A stretch of 64,000 nt of DNA from Calendula officinalis (Eukaryota; Streptophyta; Magnoliopsida; Asterales; Asteraceae): NCBI GenBank assembly GCA_963853835.1, contig OY970820.1, forward strand, positions 80,720,909 to 80,784,908, given 5' to 3'. The stretch's first letter is position 1; every line of letters begins with the position of its first letter. Positions 22,436 to 34,066 of this stretch are shown here, one piece after another. Under the pieces are notes generated by a model that saw only the letters and a list, made by a program, of their open reading frames with translations, was not told the DNA's origin and did not search any database. The translations under genes and the position numbers were made by a program.

Positions 22436-25357
22436 TGTCACACCCCGCCAAAAGTGGTTTGCGGAAGAACGGGCGTGCGACTTCATGAGTAAACATAGCA
22501 TATGATTATCGTAAATAAAAATGTTTGATAAAAAGTAATGTCACCAAATTTAATGTAACAAAGTAGTTGAACCAAAACATAGTTTTTAACTCAAATTTGG
22601 TGGTGACATCTTTACAAAATGAAAGCTTGACTCCGATGCATGCGACTCAATGCTTAGCTTAGATACCTGAAAAACATAAGTAAAAGTATCAACAAAATTG
22701 TTGAGTGAATTCACAGGTTTTAATGAGTTCAAATTAGGTCCATAGTTTTTGTATGCCATTCATCGCAAAAATAGTTTGATGGTATAAAACGTTTAAAAAT
22801 AGTCTGCTCAAAAGCAGTAGTAGAAATAATAGTTTTCATATGCCATCGCTGGCAAAAATAGTGTAATGGTATGAAATGTTAAAATTAGTCTGCTCAAAAG
22901 CAGTAGTTGAAATAATCATTTCCGTATGCCATCGTTGGCAAAAATAGTGTGATGGTATAAACGTTAAAATATGACCTGCTCCGAGAACAGGGGCACGATA
23001 AATCGCAAGAAGAAACATGTGACGGTGATCCCCTAAAAGGTTAGCTATACCCTTTTAAGTTAAAATCTCGACCCTAAGTCCATAACCAAAACACAACTCT
23101 AAAACGCATTTCCAATATGGATATACACTCCTCGTGGTTCGATAAACATCGATAATAACTGATCAATAACGTGTGGGAGGGTGAGTCTCAACCAATAGTA
23201 CTATCTGCATATCCATGGCCTAGTCGCAACTAGCTAATGATTATGTATGTAAGCATATACGCACTTCCATGCACTACATCTAAACCTAGTCCGAGATAAG
23301 GATTCGTTGTCAAGTTTCAAAAAATAGTTTCATCACAAATAAATAATTGATTATAAATAATAGAAATTATTTATAAAATAGTTGATATGTTTTTCACTCA
23401 AAAGTGAAATAGTTAAAACGTAGTAAAAGATAGGTTGTTAAATCACAATCACAATAAGATTTATAAAATACGCTGTGATAAATAATGCGAACATTTGTAA
23501 AAGTATTTGTTATGTTTTTCACCCCAAAATTTGTAAAACAGTAAATAAAATGCGATAAAAAGTGGGGCTGTGAACTCACCTGATGCGATGCTTCCAAAAT
23601 GCAATATAATAATGTGGATTCTAACCAAATGGCCCTAGCGTCCTAAACGCATAAGAATACATGTATGAGTGACGGTCTAAATGGTTCGACTATGCTAAAT
23701 GATGCAAAATGATTCTTTATGAGGAAATTAAACTCGAGCGATACGTTGGTGACCTTGTACCATGGTTGCATATTATTATATGTTTTATTCAAGTGTGCGA
23801 GTTTTGATTAATAAGTTGTACTTCGATAGTAAGTAAACGATTTTGACACAACTAAAAATAAAAAATTAGTTAACCCGTTTGATTATTAGTTAAATAAATA
23901 AATGTTAAATATAAGGAATTTTAGAAAATGTTTAAATATATATATATATATCAAATAAATATGAATTGAACTCCTATTAAATGTGATATGTAAAATAATT
24001 CAGATTTGTCAATTTAAAAAGGATTTCTATAAAAGTCAGATTCTAAAACATTGGTCTAAAAATTTACGGGTGGGCTGAAAGTTCGAATTGAGTTGCATTA
24101 AAAACAAAATATTATTGGGTTAAATTAAGGGTTAACAATTTATTAATGGACTAGTGGTTTGAACCTACTGACTCAACTGGGTTTTCTTTTGTATCGGCCA
24201 GGAAGAAAACACCGAGAGCTCAGGCTGCGATATTTTCCGGTAAAAAAAAAGTTTTCACAATCAAAATTTTTGACACACACACCAACGTACGCAAGGTTGT
24301 AAGACTTCGAGTTACTGTTTCGAGATCGAGGTGAGAAAACCACATGGGTTCTCAACATACCACACCTGCACGAACACCCACACAAGTGTGTGTATTCCGT
24401 CGGGTTCGAGCAATCATAGAATACGGAAATTAATGATTAACAGAAAATAAAACAGTCAAGAGATTATACCAAAAGAGACCGAGTGCCGGAGAGAATGAGC
24501 TTCGCCAAAGAAAAACGTTTCTGATCGCCGGAAAACTGTTGAGATGGCCGAATATGTTTCTTGTGTTACCGGAGATACGAGATAGAACTGAGCAGAAAAC
24601 AACATCGGATGAGAAAATGAGATGACAATACACATACGTGAATGACCGAAAGAGAAAGTTATATACCTTCACCAGAAATAAATTTGGTCGCCGGAGAGTG
24701 CAGGTGCAAAACGAGAGAGAAAGATCCTTGAAGGATATCGCCGGAGCACGTTGCCTTATCGCCCGAAACTTGCTGAGTTTTCTTGCTTGTTCGCTTGCTT
24801 CGCGTAAGATAGAAAACGAGAGAGATGAAGAGATTTCAAGCGGAGAAAATGGTGAAGAGTGGGCAGTTAATGTGGGTTTAAAAAGATGATGTTAATGATG
24901 TATGAGTATCTTATTGTTTATAAAGTAACGGAAATTTGAGAATATTCAGAGCATATCGGATGGTTAGTTGTGAGGGACTATAGATGTACCTGTGAGATAA
25001 AGAGGAGATAAGATGAACCTTTTTTTATTATTTAATTTGTTTATATGTTTATTAAATCACGTATGGTATTTGGTGTACTATTTTTCGTACCGGTTTATTC
25101 AGTTGAACCGAGATATCATTATAAGATTTTATAATTTTAGGTTTGGTTCGCGTTTACCTTGAGTCACCAACTCGCTAAATTACGGTTTTAAGGACCGACA
25201 ACTGATGCGTGCTTAATTAAGATGTGTAACACAAATGTATGGTTTCTGCTAGATTTATATGCAAAAATAAATGCTTTTATTATTGAGATGATTGTATGAA
25301 GACAAAGTGAGTTACAATAATTGACGGGTCAAATAACCGATTTTGAGGGTTGTTACA
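22436..25357 (-). mobile_element. solo LTR inserted in the Harbinger transposase
   Basis: 2922 bp, TGTCACACCCCG to GTTGTTACA on the plus strand (minus strand starts TGTAACAACCC), flanked by a perfect GAAAA duplication (22431-22435, 25358-25362). No internal coding domain. Small ORFs at 24173-24889 lie in LTR sequence and look spurious. A different family from the 12374 and 53545 LTRs. Confidence 0.88.
22752..22990. repeat. ~87-bp tandem repeat, three units
   Basis: Units begin TATGCCAT at 22752, 22839 and 22925, each with GCAAAAATAGT, and the first two with GTCTGCTCAAAAGCAGTAG. They lie inside the solo LTR. Confidence 0.85.
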
Positions 25358-25822
25358 GAAAAAAAGGATACCTGTTTTCTAATGCGGTGCATATGCGCAT
25401 AAATAAATTTCTGGACAGACGAAACCTTCGTTGGAAATTGTTTTCGTCATAAACAGGATCATCCGCAAAATAATCTCGGTATAGCATGTCATGTCCAGCT
25501 TCTCGATTTCTATTTAGCTTCGCGGTTCTAGTGTCAAAGACTTCTTCACTTTCATCGGAGGATATATATCATCGAGGAGTTCTGAGTATATTGTTAGTAT
25601 AAACGCGTCATCGTCGTCAGATGATGAACCAAGATAATTCATTATTTGTGAGTTGGGGTATTTTGGTAGAGTTGTGGTGTGTTTTGGTAGTGTTTTGAGT
25701 GCGTTTATATAGGAAATAAATAAATTAAATTAATTAATTATTTAAAAAAAAAATCCCAACGGCTCAAAAAATAGCCGTTCAACGGCTACTTTTTCCTTCC
25801 CACGCCCGTTCTCCGCCGTTTA

Positions 25823-25841
25823 GGGGGGGGGGGGGGGGGGG
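25823..25841. repeat. poly-G run
   Basis: Nineteen consecutive G near the right end of the Harbinger element. The length may be unreliable, since such homopolymers are prone to sequencing error. Confidence 0.8.
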
Positions 25842-25923
25842 TTCTCCCTAGCCACACCACGCCGTCGCCATCCACCTCACCCCCCACGCCCTTCCTCCCG
25901 TCATCCCGTACCGAGCAGTCTAA

Positions 25924-26822
25924 GCAGGATCTTACGATCCCAATCTCATCTTACAAACCCGACCGTGTAAGATAAAAACAATTTACAGTAACATCTTAGT
26001 TTTAACAATATTAGTTAACAAATAATTGAATACACAATTTTACCCCAATGTTTATACGTAAACATAGTTAAAGGCTTATTTGCAAACAAAAAATATGAAT
26101 TTTGGTAATTTTGAGTATGTTTTGGATATTTTTTACTTATTAGGAAGCAAAATTGTTACTAATGCAATAATCAATATCTGTAGAAGCCAATCCTACATCA
26201 ACAACACTTTCTACAAAATTACCCCTAAGTTTTTTCACCCGATCCGTTTCCTTTTTTTCAACACTCTCCAAATCGATAAACCACCATACAACCGCCACAA
26301 TCTTCACCCTATCCACCATACTGCCGCCCTTCACTTCCAATCATCAACAATCACTTTACTATTAATAACTTGCTCACCCGTTATATAAAAAAAATCAACA
26401 TTGGCACACTTGAAAAGACACACCCTCTAACGCGAATTCCACCCACCACAATGAGTAAATAACCCTCCAATTGGAGAATGTAGCAATACACCACTACCCT
26501 TAATTGGTCACGCATATTCACCACCATACCATTATTATTATTAGTCCTATAATTTGTATCTGATATTTCTCCTGTTGTGATCCACAAAAAATCACCCCAC
26601 TTTGTTTCAAATCGGAAGACATTTCATCCATCCGAGGACTTGAAACCAGAAGATAACTTCCTAATGAAACTTAGAGTACCGATTTCAGAGGCTTGGAGTA
26701 TAGCTAGCCATTTGAACTAATTGTGTTCATTTAATGGAAAAGTGGATTCGGGTCGAAAATTTGGTATGTTTGGGCCAAGTGTGTAAACATGTATTCAGAA
26801 TCTGTGTTTAATGGAATTAATG
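25924..26822. other. intergenic
   Basis: No gene supported. 26200-26330 shares words (ATAAACC, ACAACCG, CAATCTTC) with 50150-50240 before the PPR gene, suggesting an old dispersed repeat. Confidence 0.4.
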
Positions 26823-26830
26823 CCTTTGCC

Positions 26831-27335
26831 CATGGGCGGATTTACTATAGGCACACGGTGGCACGTACTACTACTCGAAAAAATTTCGTTACGGTAAATT
26901 TTCGGAACTTTTTTATTGTTATAGTATTTTAAATAGATTAATATATATCCGAAAAGGCGAAATAAGACACATCTACCTACTAGCGCAGCTGGCTAACACT
27001 CCTTGTATGTATATAAGAGGTTAGGAGTTTGATTCTTGTTGATCCTATTTTTTTAAGTTAACTTTTTTTCCTTTATAAGCATCTATATTACAAAGTTCTC
27101 TTTTTTTAGCTCATATATTTTAACATTTTCCTTTTTATCCTTATATATTTCAACAACAAAAATTCTTTAGTCCAAACATTCCAAATCATTTTCCTTTATT
27201 TTCATTTTTCAATAAAAATGGTTTAGTCCAAACATTTTAAATCATTTTTCTTTAGCCCGAATCGGTTTAACCCCGCTTTTTTATTATCACCATAAAAGTG
27301 CTACCACTGGTGGAAGTTTCTAATTCCGCCACTAG
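26831..27335. mobile_element. non-autonomous hAT element, copy 2
   Basis: 505 bp, the same family as 15135-15865. Shared blocks include GGCACACGGTGGCACGT, ACTTTTTTATTGTTATAG and the internal tRNA-like module (26975-27045). Ends CATGGGCGGA and, inverted, CTAGTGGCGGAATTAG. The flanks CCTTTGCC and CCTTTGGA are an 8-bp duplication with two changes. Confidence 0.82.
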
Positions 27336-27461
27336 CCTTTGGAGTACAAAATATATGATATGAAGTTATAAGTTATACTATATATACACTTGGGCATATA
27401 AGTATTTAGCCTAAATGTTTCGAACAATGATTATGTGACCCGCACGTTGCTGCGGGCATTT

Positions 27462-27715
27462 TTTTGGAAACGGCAAATGAAATAACGGAAGTCTACTCGC
27501 AATTTTTCAGCGAGCACCCCGAGTTCGAGCTCCGCATAAGCGGGCAAACCCAGCCCCCAAAGGGATTTCCAAGGAAAATTCCCCATATGTACCCGTGTGA
27601 GGTATGAGTTAAATTACGCAAATGCAACGCTCCCAAAGGGATTCGAACTCACGACCTGCAGCCCACATGGGTATAAACCCAGTGCCTCAGACCAACTAGG
27701 CTGGCCATCATTGGC
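27462..27715 (-). mobile_element. tRNA-derived SINE
   Basis: Minus-strand copy of the 48643 SINE. The minus strand starts CCAATGATGGCCAGCCTAG with A box (CTAGTTGGTCTGAGGC) and B box (GAGTTCGAATCCCTTT), and ends GCCGTTTCC plus A-run. A 14-bp duplication TGCTGCGGGCATTT flanks it at 27448 and 27716. It sits in a CCCGCACGTTGCTGCGGG hairpin resembling a Helitron end. Confidence 0.88.
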
Positions 27716-27959
27716 TGCTGCGGGCATTTAAACATACATATTTGTTTCGTTAAGATTTGGATTCAATTAATATGATTTATTATTTAGTATTAATGAAAAA
27801 ACAATGTCCGTTCATATTAATTGTAGTTACAACATTATGAGGGATTTTTTTGAAATTTTTATTAAAAATTTTATTTAGAATTACCCAAAACAAATGTATA
27901 AGTCAATTATACACACACTTCCTCCTTATCAAAATAAGTGAATCAATCAATTATACATA

Positions 27960-28804
27960 CTTCCTCCGTATCAAAATAAGTGAATCAATTTAAAGTTCAC
28001 AGTTTTTGAGGCAAAATAAGGTAATAAGAGATTAGTAAAATTAAATTGGGTAGTTAGAGCATCTCCAATAGTAACTTTTTTAAAAGCTTATTACTATTTG
28101 AATAAGTCTTTGGATGACTTTTTACCCATTGGAATAACTAGCTTTTTCAAAAGCTTATTCAAAGACTTTTTTTCTACTAACCTTTTAATGGACTTTCAAA
28201 ACTTGTCTTTTTTAATCCTCTACGTTTAATAGTTTTTCATTTTAAACTTTAGATATAGTATACATAAATTCTTTATTATATTTTTATTAGTTAATAAATA
28301 AATTATATAATATTTAATGTCAATTATTATAATATTTTGTATGATATATTTTAAAAAATATTATATGTAGTAAGATGTTATAAAAATTGTCAAAATATAT
28401 AAGGGGTATATATAAAACATTTAAGATAGATAAAGGTAAATTGGAAATATTGTTAAAGAAAAAACTTTTGAAAAGGTTAACCATTGGAGATGCTATTTAT
28501 GTAGAGGTTTTTGGTTAGTAAATTGTTGATGTGGCAAAAGTAAAAAGCTATTGCAAGGTTAACCATTGGGGATGCTCTTAGAATGGATGAGGACCCACAT
28601 ATTTTACTATTTTGTTGCTTTTATAGGAAGATGACAAAAATAAATGGGTCTCACACATTTAATGATGTTTAAAAAGGTATAAAGTAAGGGTAAAATGGTA
28701 ATTTTAAATATAAAAACTTACTAAATAAGGTAAATTATTAAAGTGATTCAATTATTTTGATACACCAAAAAAAAAGTGATTCACTTATTTTGATACGAAG
28801 GAAG
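27960..28804. mobile_element. Stowaway-like MITE with nested insertion
   Basis: Ends CTTCCTCCGTATCAAAATAA and, inverted, CTTCCTTCGTATCAAAATAA, flanked by TA (27958-27959, 28805-28806). A second copy of the left arm (CTTCCTCCTTATC) precedes it at ~27918, from a 48-bp tandem duplication. About 320 bp without its insert. Confidence 0.8.
28057..28577. mobile_element. PIF/Harbinger-like MITE nested in Stowaway
   Basis: 521 bp, ends GAGCATCTCCAATAG and, inverted, GAGCATCCCCAATGG, flanked by TTA (28054-28056, 28578-28580). Non-coding. AACCATTGG/GATGCT words are repeated near the right end. Confidence 0.82.
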
Positions 28805-28806
28805 TA

Positions 28807-29435
28807 TTATTTTGAAAACATTTGAATAAATTAATAAATATGTAACTTTGTGTTAAAATAATAATTTAAATGCTCTTTAATAACCAAAGATGAAAAAAAT
28901 ATTACAAATAAGTTTACAAATCTAAAAATGTCGTGTGTATATATTATCAATTATACATGCTGAATATATATTAGTTTTGTTATTAATTTTGTTGTTATTA
29001 ATATGTATAAATATATTTAGTACGTATCAAATATATACATATTGATAACCTCATTTGTTTTATTTATATCAATGATTAATTAACTTTGATTGAAGCAATT
29101 TAAAATTATAGTACTATAGTCTATTTGCTACAATATAATTAATGTGAAATGTAAAAAAAAAAAAAAAAAAGCGCCCATTATAGGGCTCGAACATGGAACT
29201 GGCTAGAAAGAAGGCATATGCTTTACCAATTTACCAAAAATTTCATCAAGAAAATTGTTAATATAAATATAATTTAGTTAGTCACAGGTAAAAAAGAAAA
29301 AAAATGAAAAAAAAGAGACATATAAAGTGATGGTTGGATTTGAACACGGGTTTCAAAAGTTTGAAGTCAAGCCTCTTACCATTCAGGCAACTCTTGCATT
29401 TGCTTATTTTAAACCTTATTATATATTATATTATA
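28807..29435. other. AT-rich spacer with two tRNA-like modules
   Basis: No protein gene. Two minus-strand tRNA-like stretches, at 29172-29245 (TTGGTAAAGCA, ATGTTCGAGCCC) and 29325-29400 (TGAATGGTAAGAGGC, GTGTTCAAATCC), carry A- and B-box-like words but no cloverleaf I could close. Confidence 0.5.
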
Positions 29436-30627
29436 CTAGCTGGTACCCGCGCAATGCGGCGGCGGGTACCATGTGACTATATTTTGCAGTGACCAATTGG
29501 TGGGTATTGACGATGGTAGTGATGATGATTGGTGGTGGTAGTGGTTGCGGATGGTGGTGGTAGTGGTTGCGGATAGTGGTGGTAGTAATTTTAATTTTGT
29601 AAGGTTTAAAAGATTGATAAATACTTTGTTCGACATCAATGTTTTTGATGGACATATCTCAAATCCTGAATTTTGTTTAAAATCTATGTTAAATTTTGAA
29701 AATGTTATTAAACCAAACCTTACTATTTTGCTTGTCTAGTTACTCATTTGTTGTTTTCAATAGAATGTACTGTAATTTGATTTTGGTATGTAAATACATA
29801 GTAAAAATCAAATCTATTTTGTTGCGAATCTATCACCTCAATCCCTCCACAATGTAATTCACGTTGATCACTTCATAAATATAAGTGAATATAAAATATA
29901 AGGTCTAAGAACATAATGGAGTAATTTCGACTCATTTAGTTTCCCACGGGGCAATTGAGGTTACTCCAAAAACCTCCTAAATCATGTAATTCAAAAAATT
30001 AATATACTATAGAAATGACATAACTTTTGTAATCATACATGGCAGTTTGCACCGACTATATCTCTAAAAATTTAGACAAAATGTGTTAAGGGTCAATCCA
30101 ACCAGCCCCAATTACTCCGTTACAAAAACTCACCCATTTTGCAAGGATACAATCATCAAAGAAACGACAGATTTCGGCTATAATGTGTCAGACTCAATTA
30201 ACATACGAAAAAAAGCAATAAAAGTATTTTAGTATGATTTTTTTTGGATAGTTGCAATAAACGTATTTACATTTTAATGGTTAGAAGTTAACAATCAATT
30301 AAAAAAAGAACAACTAAATATATGTATTATGTACACATTATAAAACTACCATGACAAAAGACTAACATTAACATTAACACCACATTATAAACCCTAATTA
30401 AGAAATGGTGCACATACTTTACACATAGATGCAACTCTAATCATATTCAATTTAGCAGCATCCAAAAGAGGGGTCAACATAATTTTGCTTCTTATAGCAA
30501 CATATAGAAGCATAACGAACTTGCAAGTCTAATGCTTTTGTAAACATGGCTTTTCACCAATACCGCTAGGCTACAAGCCTTGGGTAGACCACATAGTAGA
30601 TTGTGTTCCAATATATGAGGAATTCCG

Positions 30628-30748
30628 GTTGACGCTTTCCTGCATTAATAGTAGAATGAAGTGAAAATCAGAGTAAGAACTTACTAAACATCAACATATC
30701 CGGTTGACGCTTTCCTGCATTAATAGTAGAATGAAGTGCAAAATGATT
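30628..30748. repeat. 39-bp direct repeat
   Basis: CCGGTTGACGCTTTCCTGCA and the following TTAATAGTAGAATGAAGTG occur identically at ~30628 and ~30710 inside the Helitron. Confidence 0.85.
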
Positions 30749-30867
30749 TAGGAGGTTTATGGAGTAACCTGAAAATCAAAGACTGAGAACTATTCAGTTA
30801 CTTCAATAACTATGCATACATATAATATGCATAAAGTCATATACAAAAGTTTGAATAAGAATTATAC

Positions 30868-31042
30868 CAAGTTCGGAATAATAAACCAAAACCCTTGTTC
30901 TCATCTTCATTCAACACAGATATTGCTTCAAAAGCAGTCTTCTTATGTTTATACAAAATAGCAGTAGCCTTGCACTCCTCAATAAACTGCTCATAAGCAT
31001 TCTCAAATTCAAGCTTCTCAGCAACATCATCGCATATAGCAT
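30868..31042 (-). pseudogene. unrecognised exon-like fragment in Helitron
   Basis: Open 175-nt stretch bordered by an AG acceptor (minus strand TTGCAG) and a GT donor. It encodes DAICDDVAEKLEFENAYEQF followed by IEECKATAILYKHKKTAFEA and a short acidic tail. The helical, charged composition looks like a real protein exon, but I do not recognise the family. Most likely a host gene piece captured by the Helitron. Confidence 0.5.
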
Positions 31043-32300
31043 CTGCAAGCAAGCAATAAGCCATAATTTTTACCATTAACAAGTGAAGATAAGTAATTAA
31101 AACGACCTATTAAAGAACTTCATCGATCTCTAGTAGAGATATCCAATGGAATTACTGCAAGCAAGCAATAAGGCCTAATTTGCTGTTACAGAAAAAAGAA
31201 AAAAAACAAGTAAGTCCTAATTATTAAAGTTAAATAATGATGGTTGAAGGAACCAAAGACGCATGGTTGAAGGAACCGAGGGAATTCAGAAGCGTGGGTG
31301 GATTCAAGTTTACAACTTTATACTGATGAAACACAATCAAATTTAAAACATTATCATCATCGATGAAACACAACTCCGCACCCCATTTAATAGATTTCTA
31401 GGGTTAGAAATCGTTTTCATTGTTGAATTTTTAAGAAATGCAAAAGAAAAAATTACATGATTGATAGTGCGAATAAACAATGGAGAAAGGGTTTACCAAC
31501 CAGAACTGAAACGATGATAATAGAACGAACACGCATAGTGTGCAATTGAAACCATCAAACAATTATCCACCGACTTTCTTAATCCCACAACGTCGTCAGA
31601 ACTTTAGATAAATTCAACCATCAGATAAATAGAAACCTCTAAGAGGAATTCATATTGCAGTTAAAACGAATCACAGAAATTAGGGTTTGATGGAAGAAGA
31701 AGTTGATACCTTCATAACTCAAATTTTCATTAATTTCCATTGTTGAATCTACTGGCGTTCTTCTTTACAATCGGCAACGTGACAGACTAAGAGGGAGCAA
31801 TGTTTATGAAGCTGAAGCTTCATTGCCTCATTTCAAATCATTGTTGTGATTTCCAAAGTGGTTGTTCCACTTCCCAATTTACAAATGACGTTTACGTGCC
31901 CAAGAAAAATCTCGAGGGTTGCACCAGGTATGAATACACATCTATTGGTTTATGGGCGGTGGATTGTATGAAAAGTATTAATCATTGGCCCATGGAGCTG
32001 GGTTTTCGTAGATAAGGTTCTAAAATCTCAAAAATAAAACGTCCACGTGATTATCCCAGTTGGTTATAGCGTTAGTTGTTATGGTGGACGTCCCAAGTTC
32101 GAGCCTTGGAAGTCGATTTTTTTAGTAAAAAAGATAGTTTTCATAATTAGCAAGTGTGTTGGCTGAATTTTCAGCCTTGCTAATTATGGAAGGGGTAAAC
32201 TCTTTATATATAGTAAAGATTATATACTATATACTATATACAATTAGCAAAAACTATGTTTACTGTGCATAACGGAATGCCTAATGTATATAAAAGAGAA

Positions 32301-32335
32301 CTAGGTTATAACCCGTGAAAAATCACGGGCGATCG
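32301..32335 (-). mobile_element. 3' terminus of another Helitron
   Basis: The minus strand reads CCCGTGATTTTTCACGGG (hairpin), TTATAAC, CTAG, then T. The matching 5' end is not certain; a TCTATCTATATATATAAAC at ~48640 (minus) is a candidate, which would put the retrotransposon at 34067 inside this Helitron. Confidence 0.5.
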
Positions 32336-32795
32336 ATAATATTGTTGAACGTATTAGCTCCTACCACATGGCGTTTTATTAGAAGCCCATTTACAACACC
32401 CAATTTATGAAGATATTTGCTTTTTTCTAAATTTAAATTTAAAACCTAATTGCATTAAATTTGACAATTGTCTTGATTTAGTGAGTATACACATAAGTAG
32501 ACATATATATTAGGCACCAAATACCATTTCTAATAATTCCTTTTATGAAGATTTATTTTTTATAAAAATTAGCCACAAAACTATATGATGAAAAAACGAA
32601 ACTTAACTAATAGCAGTAGCATTAGCACGCCGAGATGAATGATTAATCTGACATGAACAATATAACACATGGCATTGCCTTGATTCCTAATTTGGTCAGG
32701 AAGAACGGTGAATCTGCATGACATTTATAAAAAAATTATAAAACTTTTAACTTCGAAGATAACAACATAGAAATCAAACTTGTATATATACATAC

Positions 32796-33066
32796 CTCTG
32801 CATCTACCTAAATAAATTTGGCATCCAGACAACTTGTTGGAAGAGATTTCAAATGTTTGTCCATTATCCTACAAAATACATGAACATTCTATTATTTTAT
32901 AAACAAATATAGTTTGATGTGAGTCAATTAAAATAGAACTTTGCATTTATAATTGTAAATTTCTATAATGAAAAATGTGTTTTCATCTTACATTCATCAA
33001 GCCATCGAGATCAACTTCCTCATTAGCAGAGGATGATGATTTTGTCTTTTTTTGAGCTAACAATTC
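32796..33066 (-). pseudogene. two exon-like fragments, family unknown
   Basis: Minus-strand blocks 32992-33066 (ELLAQKKTKSSSSANEEVDL...) and 32796-32868 (DNGQTFEISSNKLSGCQIYL...), each bordered by AG and GT and joining in phase. They look like consecutive exons of a host gene captured by a Helitron. Family not recognised. Confidence 0.4.
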
Positions 33067-33419
33067 CTATATCGATTAAATAGAGAAATGAGATATACAA
33101 AATTTGTATATTCAAATATAATTTTGAGTTAAACAGTTCTAAATGCTGCTTGCAAATTTAAGATGAATATCTCAACATCATTTTACAAACCGTAACCAAT
33201 GGAATCTACTGTAAAAGAAAAGGCAGCAATCAACAACTTAAGAGAATTAGATCTTCATAAGTCACGTTCATTGCGTACACAATTAAGATTATCAAAAATA
33301 CCTTCTGATAATCACGAGCAGTTGCAGCAACTACATTTCCACATGCTAAAGTTTGCAGAGTCGATTTAATAGAATAAGAAACCCTAATTTTTGTGCATTT
33401 CTTGTCTTATTGCAACCTC

Positions 33420-33552
33420 ATTCCTCTTTGTCAGTTGTAATGAAAGATCGAACAACAGGTCGAGCCCGTGGGTTAGGTTTTGTCGTTTTCTCTGACCCTG
33501 TAGTTGCTGAAAGAGTTGACAAAGATAACATGTCATTGATGGTAGAACTGTA
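33420..33552 (+). pseudogene. RRM gene fragment (hnRNP/RNP1-like)
   Basis: Encodes VVMKDRTTGRARGLGFVVFS and DPVVAERVDKDN, i.e. the RNP1 octamer region of an RNA recognition motif as in plant hnRNP-like proteins (usual RGFGFVVF; here a Leu replaces the first Phe). Only about 40 residues remain, no upstream RNP2 is seen and the frame then ends. Interpreted as a transduplicated piece. Confidence 0.75.
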
Positions 33553-34066
33553 AGTCCCAAATATTAATTTCCCAAATTAATTTCATGATTGTCTAATTGA
33601 ACTGGTTTTAGATCCATTACCATATAAGTTAATAGTTAAGAAAATGATAACATTAGCACAATAAGAAGACAATTTTCATACATTTTCCAATTGCATATTT
33701 TATTTTATCTGCATTGCTTCTGGATCCATCCCGGGCCATCATCAAATTTGAAATAATCAAAGATAAATCTCAAAAGTAAACAATTTTGCAAAATTTGGAA
33801 TATAAAAAAACTGGAAACTCTAAAAGAAGCAATATATACCATGAATCGACAATGTGGCCATTTATTGGATTTGAGATCTTGTCTATGCATACATATTACG
33901 CCCCTTATTTTTATCGAAGGTTCTTTGCATGCTTAGTGGGTGATTCTACAATCAATTTGATTGCCTCGCTTGGTTCTTAACCATACATCATTTTCAGCCA
34001 CAACTAATCTGTGTATTAAGGTCAGCATAATTAAAGTCTCTAATTAGTGAACAATGATGATATATA

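Larger units (their letters stand above)
21465..25642 (-). pseudogene. HARBI1-like (PIF/Harbinger) transposase pseudogene
   Basis: Starts at the ATG at 25642 (MNYLGSSSDDDD), reads to 25363, is interrupted by the solo LTR, resumes at 22430 and ends at a TAA at 21465. DDE motifs are visible: GSIDCMHW (first Asp), GVAGSNNDINVLD (second Asp) and ERAFGVLKAKW (Glu). Lesions: a frameshift near 25560, the LTR insertion after ENRYPFF, a frameshift after LILEAV near 22060, an in-frame TAG after VLD, and two TGA codons near the C-terminus. It cannot make active transposase. Confidence 0.88.
21158..25920 (-). mobile_element. PIF/Harbinger transposon, split by a solo LTR
   Basis: Ends GGCTGCTGGGTATGGG and, inverted, GACTGCTCGGTACGGG, with TAA on both sides (21155-21157, 25921-25923). 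It is 4763 bp, or about 1.84 kb without the solo LTR and its duplication. It encodes a single HARBI1-like transposase on the minus strand, now dead. The left subterminal part is CACCACA-rich. Confidence 0.85.
29436..32219 (-). mobile_element. Helitron, complete ends
   Basis: The minus strand begins TCTTTACTATATATAAAG at 32219 and ends with a GGTACCCGCC/GGCGGGTACC-type hairpin then AGCTAG at 29436. It sits between A and T, as Helitrons do. 2784 bp with no Rep/helicase, so non-autonomous. The 3' part is GGTGGT-rich. Inside are an exon-like fragment (30868-31042), a 39-bp direct repeat, and a tRNA-like module at ~32050-32115. Confidence 0.75.

Noticed and set aside
24173..24889. ORFs of 70-83 residues around 24.2-24.9 kb
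   Set aside because: Inside the TSD-bounded solo LTR, overlapping on both strands, no recognisable domain.
29172..29400. Two functional tRNA genes on the minus strand
   Set aside because: A- and B-box-like words present, but I cannot close acceptor and anticodon stems as for the true tRNA-Leu at 49013.
31800..32015. 71-residue plus-strand ORF near the Helitron 5' end
   Set aside because: No similarity recognised, no splice-like borders, and overlaps non-coding Helitron sequence.
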